Source: JAJXXT01 sp963764465 (lineage in GTDB: Bacteria > Pseudomonadota > Alphaproteobacteria > Acetobacterales > Acetobacteraceae). Taken from it: a stretch of DNA of 64,000 bases. Below are positions 15,845 to 25,355 of this stretch, in pieces. The translations under genes and the position numbers were made by a program. Within the stretch, counting starts at the first letter, position 1; every line of letters starts with the position of its first letter. The stretch covers positions 62,001-126,000 of the forward strand of contig CAVXSO010000003.1 in the NCBI GenBank assembly GCA_963764465.1, given 5' to 3'. The notes below the pieces were generated by a model. It ran no database searches. It was not told the origin of the DNA and saw nothing but the letters and a program-made list of their open reading frames with translations.

Positions 15845-16578
15845 GGCATGTCGAGCGCGCCGGCACGCGACTGGCCTATACGCTGGATGCCGGGCGGCAA
15901 CCGACGATCGTCTTTCTTCCCGGCCTGCGCTCGGACATGCAGGGGGCCAAGGCTCTGGTCCTGCGCGAAGCGGCGGCGGGCTGGGGCCTGGCGATGCTGC
16001 GGCTGGACTATGCCGGCCATGGCGCCTCGGGCGGTCGTTTCGAGGACGGATGCATTGGCGACTGGGCGGCGGATGCGCTCGCCGTCATCGAGGCCACGAC
16101 CACGGGCAGGCTGGTCCTCGTCGGCTCCTCCATGGGCGGCTGGATCGGGTTGCTGCTGGCTCGCAGGCTGGGCGAGCGCATCGCGGGTTTCGTCGGCCTC
16201 GCCGCGGCGCCGGACTTCACCGAGACGATGATCCGGCCGGCGCTGACGGCATCGCAGCGCGCGGCGCTCGAGCGCGACGGGCGCTTCGACGCGCCGAGCG
16301 CCTATGGCGAGCCGCTGCCGATCACGCGCCGCCTGATCGAGGATGGCGCCAGGAACCTCGTGCTCGACGCGCCCATTCCGCTCGCCTGCCCCGTGCGCCT
16401 GCTGCAAGGCCAGCTTGATCCGGACGTGCCCTGGCAGACCGCGCTCACGCTTGCCGGCCGCATCGAGGGCGCGAATGTCCAGGTGGTGCTGATCAAGGAC
16501 GGCGATCATCGCCTGTCGCGCCCCGGCGACCTGCGGCTTCTCGTGGAGACGGTTGCGTCCATCGTGCCATCCGACTAG
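15841..16578 (+). CDS. Alpha/beta hydrolase
   Basis: 245 residues. Nucleophile elbow GSSMGG at 95-100 (Ser97), acid in LLQGQLDPDVPW and catalytic His in IKDGDHRLSRPGD near the C-terminus, giving a full Ser-Asp-His triad. The oxyanion region is FLPGLRSDMQGAKA. It resembles palmitoyl-protein thioesterase-like (ABHD10-type) serine hydrolases. The substrate is not deducible. Starts within the capA stop (ATGA), so it is co-translated. Confidence 0.8.
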   Translation: MRHVERAGTRLAYTLDAGRQPTIVFLPGLRSDMQGAKALVLREAAAGWGLAMLRLDYAGHGASGGRFEDGCIGDWAADALAVIEATTTGRLVLVGSSMGGWIGLLLARRLGERIAGFVGLAAAPDFTETMIRPALTASQRAALERDGRFDAPSAYGEPLPITRRLIEDGARNLVLDAPIPLACPVRLLQGQLDPDVPWQTALTLAGRIEGANVQVVLIKDGDHRLSRPGDLRLLVETVASIVPSD

Positions 16579-16615
16579 CGTTCTGCCGACAACAATAAAA
16601 ACCGGGAGGATCGTG

Positions 16616-18193
16616 ATGCGCCGCCGCCGCTTCATCGGCTCTGCTATCGCAACGACACTCGCCGCGCCCGCCCTCGCTCAACCAGCGAAGGCTTCGACAC
16701 TGCGCTTCGTGCCGCAGGCGAATCTCACGCTGCTCGACCCCGTCTTCACCACCGCGACCGTCACCTCCAACCACGCGTACTACGTTTTCGACACGCTCTA
16801 TTCCGTGGGGCCGGACGGTGTGGCCAAGCCGCAGATGGCGGCGGGGCACGATGTCTCGGCGGACGGACGCACCTGGCGCATCAAGCTGCGCGACGGGCTC
16901 AGCTTCCATGACGGGAGCAAGGTTCGCGCGGTGGACTGCATCGCCTCCGTCAAGCGATGGACCGTCAACGATCCGTTCGGGCAGCTGCTGGCCGCGGCCG
17001 TCGATCAGTGGAACGCGCCGGACGACGCCACGATCGAGCTCAAGCTGAAGTATCCGTTCGCGCTGGTGCCGGACGCGCTGGGCAAGGCGGATTCTTCCGT
17101 GCCCTTCATCATGCCGGAGCGGCTGGCCGCGACGCCGCCGACCAAGGCGATCACCGAGATGGTCGGTTCGGGACCGTACAAATTCATCGCGGGCGAATAT
17201 GTCTCCGGCAATCGCGTGGTCTACGAGAAATTCGATGCCTACGAGCCGCGTCCCGAAAAGCCGGTCTGGGCGACGGGCGGAAAGGTCGCGCATTATCCGC
17301 GCATCGAGTGGCACATCCTGCCCGACGCCGCGACCGCCGGTGCCGCGCTGCAGAGCGGGGAGATCGACTGGTGGGAACAGCCGCTCGCGGACCTGCTGCC
17401 GCAGCTCGCGCGCGACAACAATCTGATGCTGCAGGTGGACCAGCCCTGGGGCCGCATGTCCGAGCTGATCATGAATCACGTTCAGAAGCCCTTCGATAAT
17501 CCAAAGGTGCGACTGGCTGTGCAGATGGCGGTTCGCCAGCAAGACTACATGCGCGCGACCTTCGGCGACGACCAGTCGCTCTGGCGCGTGAGCCCGGATG
17601 TCTATCCCTACGGCACGCCCTACTACTCGGAGGGCGACAAGGACCTGATGAAGGGCGACCTCGCGGAAGCCGCGGCGATGCTCAAGGCGTCCGGCTACAA
17701 CGGCGAGAAGGTCGTCGTCATCAACCCGACGGATTTCCCGCAGATCCATCCGCTCGGCCTCGTCACCGCGGATATGCTCAAGAAGATCGGCATGAACGTC
17801 GACCTGCAGGAGACGGATTGGGGCACGGTGGTGCAGCGCCGCGCGAGCAAGGAGCCGGTGGAGAAGGGGGGCTGGAGCGTCTTCCACACCTTCAGCTCCG
17901 CCTATGTGCTGTCCACGCCCGCGACGCATCCGCTGCTCAACGGCCGCGGCACGCATGGCGGCTGGTTCGGCTGGTGGGACAACGCGGACGCACGCAAGCT
18001 GGTCGCCGACTGGCTCGCGGCCTCCGATGCCGGCGCGCGCACGAAGACCGCGCAGGACCTCGCCCATGTGGGAATGACCGATGTCGCCTGCGTGATGGTC
18101 GGACAGTGGTACGGCAAGACCGCGTTCCGCCGCAGCATCACCGGCGTGCTGCAGGGCATGTCGCCCTATCCGTGGAACGTGCGGCCGGCGTAG
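16616..18193 (+). CDS. ABC transporter substrate-binding protein, family 5
   Basis: 525 residues from ATG 16616, preceded by GGGAGGA at good spacing. The N-terminus MRRRRFIGSAIATTLAAPAL is a twin-arginine-like signal peptide, with cleavage after a nearby Ala. The mature protein has the peptide/oligopeptide-binding fold (SBP_bac_5): NLTLLDPVFTTATVTSNH, WRIKLRDGLSFHDG and GSGPYKFIAGEYV. No permease or ATPase genes are adjacent, so it is an orphan binding protein. Ligand unknown (peptides, nickel or others are possible). Confidence 0.88.
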   Translation: MRRRRFIGSAIATTLAAPALAQPAKASTLRFVPQANLTLLDPVFTTATVTSNHAYYVFDTLYSVGPDGVAKPQMAAGHDVSADGRTWRIKLRDGLSFHDGSKVRAVDCIASVKRWTVNDPFGQLLAAAVDQWNAPDDATIELKLKYPFALVPDALGKADSSVPFIMPERLAATPPTKAITEMVGSGPYKFIAGEYVSGNRVVYEKFDAYEPRPEKPVWATGGKVAHYPRIEWHILPDAATAGAALQSGEIDWWEQPLADLLPQLARDNNLMLQVDQPWGRMSELIMNHVQKPFDNPKVRLAVQMAVRQQDYMRATFGDDQSLWRVSPDVYPYGTPYYSEGDKDLMKGDLAEAAAMLKASGYNGEKVVVINPTDFPQIHPLGLVTADMLKKIGMNVDLQETDWGTVVQRRASKEPVEKGGWSVFHTFSSAYVLSTPATHPLLNGRGTHGGWFGWWDNADARKLVADWLAASDAGARTKTAQDLAHVGMTDVACVMVGQWYGKTAFRRSITGVLQGMSPYPWNVRPA

Positions 18194-18223
18194 CGGCGCC
18201 TTCTCGTGGAGGCCGGGCGCCGC
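18193..18223. terminator. Hairpin between convergent genes
   Basis: GCGGCGCC (18193-18200) and GGCGCCGC (18216-18223) form a perfect 8-bp inverted repeat with a 15-base loop between two convergent stop codons. There is no T tract, so it is a weak or Rho-dependent terminator candidate. Confidence 0.35.
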
Positions 18224-18231
18224 CGTGCGGC

Positions 18232-18930
18232 TCAGCGCCGGTAGGTGCCGATCACCCAGGCCATCAGCCCGGCTTCCTCGTTGTCCGGCAGCATTGTGCC
18301 TGCGGGCACGGTGAGGCCGCAGGTGCGGATATGGGCGAGCAGGGCGCGCGCCACGTCGCCGGTAGCGTTTCGTTTGGAGAACGATCCCTGGAATCCCGTC
18401 ACCTTCGCCAAGGTGATGCTCGTCGCGGTGCGCGGACGGTTCCTGCCGCCGCGCCCCGCCTCGACCTTTTCCGTCGTGCTGCCGACCAGCGAGTTGGAGC
18501 GCCGGTCCACCGGCATCGCCCGCACCAGCAGCCAGCCGCGTCGGGCGGCGGCGGTCTCCGGAAACAGGTGGTCCACCGCGAGATCCCGCCCGGCCACGGC
18601 GGACGGAGGATTGGCGAACCCGAACAGGGAAGCAAAGCGCGCCCAGTACTCGGCGTAGCGGCCGGAGCCACTGTCCTTTTCCTCCGGCCGCACCCACAGC
18701 TCCGGCTGCCCCGCCGCGTCGCGGCGTACCAGCGCCTCGGTCGGCGACAGGTTGGCAAGCGGCCCCCAGGTGCAGGCGCCGCCAGGCATGTGCGGCTGGC
18801 GAAGCCGCTCGAGCGCCTCGATGTCCGGCAGCGCGATATAGGCGACGTTCACCCCGCCAGGCGGGTGGATGCCCAGCCACTGGTTGAGCAGAGTCTGCCA
18901 TTGCCCGCGCAGGAAGGTGGCATAGTCCAT
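18232..18930 (-). CDS. Unrecognised protein with a VDHLFPET motif
   Basis: 232 residues, ATG start, coding-like base composition. I do not recognise the family. The N-terminus (MDYATFLRGQWQTLLNQWLG) is aromatic and helical. The middle has AVDHLFPETAAAR followed by VDRRSNSLVGSTTEK; a DH..P, N, EK order is loosely reminiscent of HNH nucleases but lacks their cysteines and final N..H. The C-terminus has NATGDVARALLAHIRTCGL. No signal peptide or membrane helix. It is convergent with the solute-binding protein gene and 76 bases upstream of the epimerase-like gene. Confidence 0.55.
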   Translation of the reverse strand: MDYATFLRGQWQTLLNQWLGIHPPGGVNVAYIALPDIEALERLRQPHMPGGACTWGPLANLSPTEALVRRDAAGQPELWVRPEEKDSGSGRYAEYWARFASLFGFANPPSAVAGRDLAVDHLFPETAAARRGWLLVRAMPVDRRSNSLVGSTTEKVEAGRGGRNRPRTATSITLAKVTGFQGSFSKRNATGDVARALLAHIRTCGLTVPAGTMLPDNEEAGLMAWVIGTYRR

Positions 18931-19006
18931 CCTTTCAACCTACGCGTGTGGTCCTGCACGGGCAAATGTTCCTCGCCCCGATCCCGAAGGGACGGCCGCG
19001 GCGATC

Positions 19007-19816
19007 TCAGCCCGCGAGGATCGCGCGCAGGCCCTCGCGATAGGTCGGGCAGGCCCACGCGATCCCCAGCGCCGCCTTGGTCGCGGCGGATGAGACGCGG
19101 CGGCATTCCGCCCAGAAGCTCAGCTGCATGGGTGACATCGCGGATGCGGCCTGCACGAACGGCAGCAGCGGTGGCGGCGGCAGGTGCAGCAGCCGTGCAG
19201 CTTCCTCCGTCACCGCGCGCGGTTCCGTCGGTTCGTCGTCGGCCAGGTGCAGCACGCGAGTTCCGGCGGGCGGATGCGCCAGGGCGGCCACCACCGCGCG
19301 GGCGATGTCGTTGCGATGGATGCGGCTGAAGACGTGGCCGGGCTTGTCGATCCGCCGCGCGCGCCCGGCGCGCAGGTCGTCGATCGCCGAGCGCCCGGGA
19401 CCGTAGATGCCGGCGACGCGGCAGAGATCGACGCCGGCCCGCGGTGCCAGCGCGGCCCATTGCCGTTCCACCGCGAGCCGCCGTGCGGAGCGTGGCTGCA
19501 TCGGCCGCGGCTCGGTCGCCTCGTCCACCCAGGCGCCGCCGCGGTCGCCATAGACGCCGGTGGTGGAGAGATAGATCGCGTGGCGCAGTGTTCCGCGCGC
19601 GAGCGCCGCGCCGTGCGCTGCCAGCGCCGGGTCCGTCGCGCCATCCGGCGGCGCGGTTGCCACCACCGCCTCGGCCCGGCTGGCGTCCACGCTGGCGAAC
19701 GCCGCCATGCCCGGGCCGGGCGTCCGGCTGACCAGCACGGCGTCGTGCCCCGCCACCAGGGCCGCCGCGTGGATCGCACGCCCGGTGTAGCCGGCGCCAA
19801 AGACCAGCAGCTTCAG
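19007..19816 (-). CDS. NAD(P)-binding epimerase/reductase-like protein, CTG start
   Basis: 269 residues of the extended SDR type. The Rossmann motif LLVFGAGYTGRA begins at residue 4, so the start must be near 19816. No ATG, GTG or TTG lies there. CTG overlaps the GST stop as CTGA, like other coupled starts in this window. Further motifs: YLSTTGVYGDRGG (Tyr and Ser of the active site), RVAGIYGPGRSAIDDL and RIHRNDIA, as in YeeZ-like SDRs related to nucleoside-diphosphate-sugar epimerases. Substrate unknown. Confidence 0.75.
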   Translation of the reverse strand: MKLLVFGAGYTGRAIHAAALVAGHDAVLVSRTPGPGMAAFASVDASRAEAVVATAPPDGATDPALAAHGAALARGTLRHAIYLSTTGVYGDRGGAWVDEATEPRPMQPRSARRLAVERQWAALAPRAGVDLCRVAGIYGPGRSAIDDLRAGRARRIDKPGHVFSRIHRNDIARAVVAALAHPPAGTRVLHLADDEPTEPRAVTEEAARLLHLPPPPLLPFVQAASAMSPMQLSFWAECRRVSSAATKAALGIAWACPTYREGLRAILAG

Positions 19817-20481
19817 AAGTCGAGGTCCGCGTAGTGCGCCGGGGGCGTGAAGCCCGGCACGCGCTCCGCCAGCAGCGGGCGAAAAGAGGGGCGGGACTTG
19901 ATCCGCGCGTACCATTCCCGCGCCGAGGGGTACTTCGCCCACTCGATCTCGCCCATGAAATCGAGCACGGAGATATGCGCCGCGGCCGCGAAATCCGCGA
20001 GCGAGATCTGCGGCCCCGCGAGCCAGCGCCGCTGCTCCGCCATCCAGCCGAGATGCTCCATGTGCGCGCGCAGATTGGCGTAGCCCGCGCGCAGCGCCGC
20101 CGCGTCCGGCTGCCCGATCCCGGAGAGGCGCTTGTAATATTTCTCGCCGTTGAGGTTGCGCGTCACCGCACCGTCGAAGGTCTCGTCGAACCACGCGATC
20201 AGGCGCCGCACCTCCACGCGCTCACCCAGCGTGTTCCCGAGCAGCGGCGTGTCCGGGTATGACTCCTCCAGGTATTCCAGGATGACGCCGGAACCCGGGA
20301 TCGCCAGCCCGTTGTCTTCCACCAGCGTCGGCACCGCGCCCGCGGGGTTGAGTGCGAGGTACTCTTCCCGCCGTTCCCACACACGTTCCTGGCGCAGCTC
20401 GAACGGCAAGCGCTTCTCGGCGAGGACGAGGCGGACTTTCCGGCAATAGGGCGAGAGCGGAAGGTGGTAGAGCATTCGCAT
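19813..20481 (-). CDS. Glutathione S-transferase
   Basis: 222 residues. The N-terminal thioredoxin-like domain has PLSPYCRKVRLVLAEKRL (Ser/Cys near the glutathione thiol), NPAGAVPTLVEDNGLAIPGS and EYLEESYPDTPLL. The C-terminal helical domain ends before FRPLLAERVPGF. Resembles the soluble YfcG/MauG-neighbour type of bacterial GST. A second ATG two codons downstream is equally possible. Coupled to the epimerase-like gene downstream by a 4-base overlap, and divergent from tkt. Confidence 0.9.
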   Translation of the reverse strand: MRMLYHLPLSPYCRKVRLVLAEKRLPFELRQERVWERREEYLALNPAGAVPTLVEDNGLAIPGSGVILEYLEESYPDTPLLGNTLGERVEVRRLIAWFDETFDGAVTRNLNGEKYYKRLSGIGQPDAAALRAGYANLRAHMEHLGWMAEQRRWLAGPQISLADFAAAAHISVLDFMGEIEWAKYPSAREWYARIKSRPSFRPLLAERVPGFTPPAHYADLDF

Positions 20482-20655
20482 CGCCGCGCTTATGGCACCG
20501 CGGCATCGGTGCCGGAAGCCGCCCGTGTGGCACCCGGCCGCAATCCTGCCACCCGCGCATGGTCTTGCCCCCCGCCCATACCGCCTCTACCAACCCGGCG
20601 AGCTTTCAATCCGTCTTGCAGCACGCCCCATTCGCAGCACGTCCAGGGGGACGCC

Positions 20656-22692
20656 ATGGCCAGCCTCGCCGACAGCCCGAGCAGCAACGACGTCGCCGCC
20701 GCTCAGGCCGCGATCCTCGCCCGCCCCGCGACGCAGGAACGGCGCATGGCGGACGCCATCCGGGCGCTCGCGATCGACGCGGTGGAGGCGGCTAACTCCG
20801 GCCACCCCGGCATGCCGATGGGCATGGCCGATGCCGCGACGGTGCTGTGGTCCCGCTTCCTGAAATTCGATGCTGCCGATCCTGCCTGGGCCGATCGCGA
20901 CCGCTTCGTGCTTTCTGCCGGCCATGGCTCGATGCTGCTCTATTCGCTGCTGCACCTGACCGGCCATGCCGGCATGGAAATCGAGGTACTGAAGCGCTTC
21001 CGCCAACTCGACTCGGCGGCCGCCGGCCACCCGGAATTCGGCGAGCACCCGGCGATCGAGACCACCACGGGCCCCCTCGGCCAGGGCCTTGCCACCGCCG
21101 TCGGCATGGCGCTCGCCGAGCGCATGATGGCCGCGCGCTTCGGCCGCAGCCTGGTCGATCACCGCACCTGGGTCGTCGCCGGGGATGGCGACCTGATGGA
21201 GGGGCTGAGCCAGGAGGCGATCTCGATCGCGGGCCACCTGCGCCTCGCGCGGCTCGCGGTGCTGTGGGACGACAACAGCATCTCCATCGACGGCAGCACC
21301 GGGCTGTCCAACTCGGAGGACACTCTGCGGCGTTTCGCCGCGGCCGGCTGGGCGACGCGGCGGGTGGATGGGCACGACCATGAGGCGGTCGCCGCGGCCC
21401 TGTCCTACGCGGTACGCTCGCGCAAGCCGACACTGGTTGCCTGCCGCACCATCATAGGCTTTGGTGCGCCGACCAAGGCGGGCACGGCTGGCAGCCACGG
21501 CGCGCCGCTTGGCGCCCAGGAGGCGGCGGCGGCGAAGCAGGCGCTGGGCTGGAACCACCCGCCCTTCGAGGTGCCGGAGGGTCTGGCGGAGGCCTGGCGG
21601 CAGCGCGGCATGCGCGGCGCCACCCCGCGGCGCGCCTGGCTCAAGCGGCTCGCCAACCACCCGCAGCGTGCCGAGTTCGAGCGCGTCATGGCCGGGCGCC
21701 TGCCGGATGCCGCCCATGAGGCGCTCGCGGGCCTGCGCGCCGAGATGGCGGGCACCAAGCCCAAGCTTGCCTCCCGCCAGGCCAGCCAGAAAGTGCTGGA
21801 GGTGCTGGTACCCGCGGTGCCGGAACTCGCCGGCGGCTCAGCCGACCTCACCGGCTCCAACCTCACACTCGTCAAGGGCATGGGGATCGTGAAGCCGGGC
21901 GACTATGCCGGGCGCTACATCCATTGGGGCGTGCGAGAGCACGGCATGGCCGCGGCGATGAACGGCATGTCGCTGCATGGCGGCCTCATCCCCTATGGCG
22001 GCACGTTCTTCGCCTTCACCGACTACATGCGCCCCGCCCTGCGCCTCGCGGCGCTGATGCGGCGGCGTGCGATCCACGTGCTGACACATGATTCCATCGG
22101 CCTCGGCGAGGACGGGCCGACGCACCAGCCCGTCGAGCACCTCGCCTCGCTGCGCGCGATGCCGAACATGTTCGTCTTCCGCCCCGCCGACGCGATGGAG
22201 ACGGCGGAGTGCTGGGAGCTGGCGCTGCGCCGCGCGGACGGGCCTTCCTGCCTGGTGCTGAGCCGCCAGTCCCTGCCGGCGCTGCGTGGTGACGCGGGCG
22301 AGAACCGCAGCGCGCGCGGCGGCTACGTGCTGGCCGAGGCCGGGCACCGCGCCGCCACCATCATCGCGACGGGCAGCGAGGTCGCCATCGCCATGGCGGG
22401 GCGCGCGCTGCTGGCCGCCGAGGGCATCGACGTCGCCGTGGTCTCGCTGCCCTGCTGGGAGTTGTTCTTCGCCCAGGATCCGGCCTGGCGTGCCTCCGTC
22501 CTCGGCGCCGCGCCGCGCATCGGCATCGAGGCGGCGAGCAGCTTCGGCTGGGAGCGCGTGCTGGGATCGGACGGCGTGTTCCTCGGTATCGACCGGTTCG
22601 GTGCCTCTGCCCCGTACGAGGCGCTGTACCGGCATTTCGGCCTCACCGCGGAGGCACTGGCCGCCGCCGTGCGCCGCCGGGTGGGCGCTTGA
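20656..22692 (+). CDS. tkt: Transketolase
   Basis: Thiamine-diphosphate enzyme that moves two-carbon units between sugar phosphates in the pentose-phosphate pathway. 678 residues, normal length. The frame is open upstream, but the ATG at 20656 follows CCAGGGGGA. Motifs: GHPGMPMGMADAATVLW, TGPLGQGLATAVGMA, VAGDGDLMEG (thiamine-binding), DNSISIDG, and in the pyrimidine domain THDSIGLGEDGPTHQPVE. First gene of tkt-gap-pgk. Confidence 0.96.
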   Translation: MASLADSPSSNDVAAAQAAILARPATQERRMADAIRALAIDAVEAANSGHPGMPMGMADAATVLWSRFLKFDAADPAWADRDRFVLSAGHGSMLLYSLLHLTGHAGMEIEVLKRFRQLDSAAAGHPEFGEHPAIETTTGPLGQGLATAVGMALAERMMAARFGRSLVDHRTWVVAGDGDLMEGLSQEAISIAGHLRLARLAVLWDDNSISIDGSTGLSNSEDTLRRFAAAGWATRRVDGHDHEAVAAALSYAVRSRKPTLVACRTIIGFGAPTKAGTAGSHGAPLGAQEAAAAKQALGWNHPPFEVPEGLAEAWRQRGMRGATPRRAWLKRLANHPQRAEFERVMAGRLPDAAHEALAGLRAEMAGTKPKLASRQASQKVLEVLVPAVPELAGGSADLTGSNLTLVKGMGIVKPGDYAGRYIHWGVREHGMAAAMNGMSLHGGLIPYGGTFFAFTDYMRPALRLAALMRRRAIHVLTHDSIGLGEDGPTHQPVEHLASLRAMPNMFVFRPADAMETAECWELALRRADGPSCLVLSRQSLPALRGDAGENRSARGGYVLAEAGHRAATIIATGSEVAIAMAGRALLAAEGIDVAVVSLPCWELFFAQDPAWRASVLGAAPRIGIEAASSFGWERVLGSDGVFLGIDRFGASAPYEALYRHFGLTAEALAAAVRRRVGA

Positions 22693-22855
22693 TTGCCCGC
22701 TCCGCGGGTGGGCGCCTGACGATCCGCGTCTGAGGCAGGCCACCCTTGACGAGAGATGACGCGCGAAGCCGGAACGAAAACGCTAGAAACCGCGCGCCCC
22801 GACCGCCGGCAGGATGCGTGCGCGCGCAACAAACGAAGCTGAGGGAAACCACGCC

Positions 22856-23869
22856 ATGACCGTCAAGATCGCCATCAACGGCTTCGGCCGCATCGGCCGC
22901 CTCGTCCTGCGCGCCATCATCGAGAGCGGGCGCACCGATGTCGTGCCCGTCGCCATCAACGACCTCGGCTCCGTGGAGGCCAACGCGCATCTGCTGCGCT
23001 ACGACAGCGTGCATGGTCGCCTGCCGGCGGAGGTCGAGGTGCAGGGCAGCAGCCTCCTCATCCGCCAGGGCGGGCGCACCTGGGGCCCGATCGCGGTCAG
23101 CGCCGAGCGCGACCCCGCGAAGGTGCCGTTCTCCGGCGTCGATGTCGCGATGGAGTGCACCGGCATCTTCACCAAGAAGGAGCAGGCGGCGCAGCTGATC
23201 GCCGCCGGGGCGCGCAAGGTGCTGGTCTCGGCTCCCGCCGACGGCGTCGACGCCACCATCGTCTACGGCGTCAACCACGACGTGCTGACGCCGGCGATGA
23301 CCGTCGTTTCCAACGCGTCCTGCACCACCAACTGCCTGGCACCGGTGGCGAAGGTGCTGCACGACACCTTCGGTATCGCGCGCGGCTACATGGTCACGAT
23401 CCACGCCTACACCGGCGACCAGCGCACCGTGGACACGCTGCACAAGGACCTGCACCGCGCCCGTGCCGCCGCTGTCTCCATGATCCCGACCAGCACCGGC
23501 GCTGCCCGCGCCGTGGGCCTCGTGCTGCCGGCGCTGAAGGGCAAGCTCGATGGCACCGCAATCCGCGTGCCGACGCCAAACGTCTCGCTCGTCTCGCTCG
23601 ACGTGGTGCTGGAGAAGCCGGCCACCAAGGAAGCGATCAACGAGGCGATGAAGACCGCCTCCGAGGGCAAGCTGAAGGGCATCCTCGGCTACAACACGGC
23701 GCCGCTCGTCTCCGCCGACTTCAACCACGTGCCGGAGAGCAGCACGTTCGACGCCACGCAGACCGCGGTGATCGAGGGCACGTTCGCGCGCGTGCTGACC
23801 TGGTACGACAACGAGTGGGGCTTCTCGAACCGCATGAGCGACACGGCGGCGCTGCTCGGGAAGCTCTGA
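22856..23869 (+). CDS. gap: Glyceraldehyde-3-phosphate dehydrogenase
   Basis: Oxidises glyceraldehyde-3-phosphate to 1,3-bisphosphoglycerate. 337 residues from ATG 22856; the frame is open 14 codons earlier. NAD-binding GFGRIGRL (9-16), catalytic Cys156 in SNASCTTNCLAP, and WYDNEWGFSNRM near the end. 163 bases after tkt, leaving room for its own promoter; one base is shared with pgk (TGATG), so gap and pgk are coupled. Confidence 0.97.
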   Translation: MTVKIAINGFGRIGRLVLRAIIESGRTDVVPVAINDLGSVEANAHLLRYDSVHGRLPAEVEVQGSSLLIRQGGRTWGPIAVSAERDPAKVPFSGVDVAMECTGIFTKKEQAAQLIAAGARKVLVSAPADGVDATIVYGVNHDVLTPAMTVVSNASCTTNCLAPVAKVLHDTFGIARGYMVTIHAYTGDQRTVDTLHKDLHRARAAAVSMIPTSTGAARAVGLVLPALKGKLDGTAIRVPTPNVSLVSLDVVLEKPATKEAINEAMKTASEGKLKGILGYNTAPLVSADFNHVPESSTFDATQTAVIEGTFARVLTWYDNEWGFSNRMSDTAALLGKL

Positions 23870-25047
23870 TGAAGCTGCGGACGCTGGATGGCGCCGCCGT
23901 CGCCGGGCGGCGCGTGCTGCTGCGCGCCGACCTCAACGTGCCGATGAAGGACGGGGTCATCACCGACCCGACGCGGCTGGAGGCGGTGCTGCCGACCATC
24001 CGCGAGCTGGTGGGGAAGGGCGCGCGCGTCATCGTCGCCAGCCATTTCGACCGGCCGAAGGGCAAGGTGGTGCCCGCCATGTCGCTCGCGCCGATCGCCG
24101 CGGCGATGGAGCGGGCGCTGGGCACGAAGGTTGCCTTCGCGCCCGATTGCGTGGGCGAGGTGGCGGCCAGGGCGGTCGCGGCGCTGGCGCCTGGCGGCGT
24201 GCTGGTGCTGGAGAATACGCGCTTTCATCCGGGCGAGGAGAAGAACGATCCGGATTTCGCGAAGGCGCTCGCCGCCAACGCGGACCTTTTCGTCAACGAC
24301 GCGTTCTCCGCCGCGCATCGGGCACATGCGAGCACGGAGGGCGTGGCGCACCTGCTGCCCGCCTGCGCCGGGCGGCTGATGCAGGCGGAGATCGAGGCGC
24401 TGACCAAGGCACTGGAGAGCCCGGCGCGTCCGGTCGCCGCCATCGTGGGCGGGGCGAAGGTCTCCACCAAGCTCGAGCTGCTGGGCAACCTGGTGGCCAA
24501 GGTGGACGCGCTGGTGATCGGCGGCGCGATGGCCAACACATTCCTCGCGGCCCAGGGCAAGGCGGTCGGCAAGTCGCTGCAGGAGCCGGAGCTGCATGGC
24601 ACGGCGCGTGAAATCCTTGCCGCCGCGGCGAAGCGTGGCTGCACGGTGCTGTTGCCGGTCGATGCCGTCGTCGCAACGGAGTTCCGCGCCAACGCGCCCG
24701 CCCAGGTGGTGCCGGTCGATGCCGTGCCGGCGGACGCGATGATCCTCGATGTCGGGCCGGCCAGCATCGCGGCGCTGAAATCGGCACTCGCCGGCTGGAA
24801 GACGGTGGTTTGGAACGGGCCGCTCGGCGCGTTCGAGACGCCGCCCTTCGATGCCGGGACCAACGCGTTCGCGCAGGCGGTCGCGGCGGCGGCGGTGCTG
24901 AGTGTCGCGGGTGGCGGCGACACGGTTTCGGCGCTGAAGCATGCCGGGGTTTCCGGGAAGTTCGGCTATGTGTCGCTCGCCGGCGGCGCCTTCCTCGAAT
25001 GGCTGGAAGGCAAGATGCTGCCGGGCGTGGCCGTGCTCATCGGCTGA
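23869..25047 (+). CDS. pgk: Phosphoglycerate kinase
   Basis: Converts 1,3-bisphosphoglycerate and ADP to 3-phosphoglycerate and ATP. 392 residues. Motifs: RVLLRADLNVPM (substrate Arg/Asp), SHFDRPKGK, LENTRFHPGEEKND, AIVGGAKVSTKLELL (hinge), VVWNGPLGAFE and SVAGGGDTVSAL (nucleotide loop). The ATG overlaps the gap stop by one base. Part of lower glycolysis, or reversed in gluconeogenesis. Confidence 0.97.
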   Translation: MKLRTLDGAAVAGRRVLLRADLNVPMKDGVITDPTRLEAVLPTIRELVGKGARVIVASHFDRPKGKVVPAMSLAPIAAAMERALGTKVAFAPDCVGEVAARAVAALAPGGVLVLENTRFHPGEEKNDPDFAKALAANADLFVNDAFSAAHRAHASTEGVAHLLPACAGRLMQAEIEALTKALESPARPVAAIVGGAKVSTKLELLGNLVAKVDALVIGGAMANTFLAAQGKAVGKSLQEPELHGTAREILAAAAKRGCTVLLPVDAVVATEFRANAPAQVVPVDAVPADAMILDVGPASIAALKSALAGWKTVVWNGPLGAFETPPFDAGTNAFAQAVAAAAVLSVAGGGDTVSALKHAGVSGKFGYVSLAGGAFLEWLEGKMLPGVAVLIG

Positions 25048-25355
25048 GGGTTGTCTCACGAGAGTTAACGGGATTCCCCTCGACAGGGGTTGATTCGCTG
25101 TGCGACGACCGAAGCTCGTTCACGGTTCGGAAACCCGGTGCGCCGCAGACTGCCCCTCATGCTGTCGCCGATCTCGCTCGCGGCCTTCTCCACGACGTCG
25201 GTCGCACCGTCGGCGTCGCCGCTTTCGGCGGCACCGGCAACGGGCCCGGTCACGCGCCCCTTCGCGGACCCTTCGCGCCTGGCGGCTCCGGCGCCCTCGC
25301 TTCCTTCCGCGCCCGGCGCGGTCCCGCCGCGCGGTTCCTTGCTCGACCTCAGCGT
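25048..25355. other. 308-base gap after pgk
   Basis: Contains the weak pgk hairpin at 25076-25089 and one low-confidence small open frame (25159-25359). No RNA gene or promoter was recognised. The right edge abuts the stop of the convergent rmuC remnant. Confidence 0.5.
25076..25089 (+). terminator. Weak hairpin after pgk
   Basis: CCCCT-CGAC-AGGGG with TTG following. Five-base-pair stem 28 bases after the pgk stop, no proper T tract. Possible terminator of the gap-pgk transcript. Confidence 0.3.

Noticed and set aside
23155..23868. N-terminal extension of the pgk frame
   Set aside because: Overlaps gap in another frame and lacks similarity; pgk begins at 23869.
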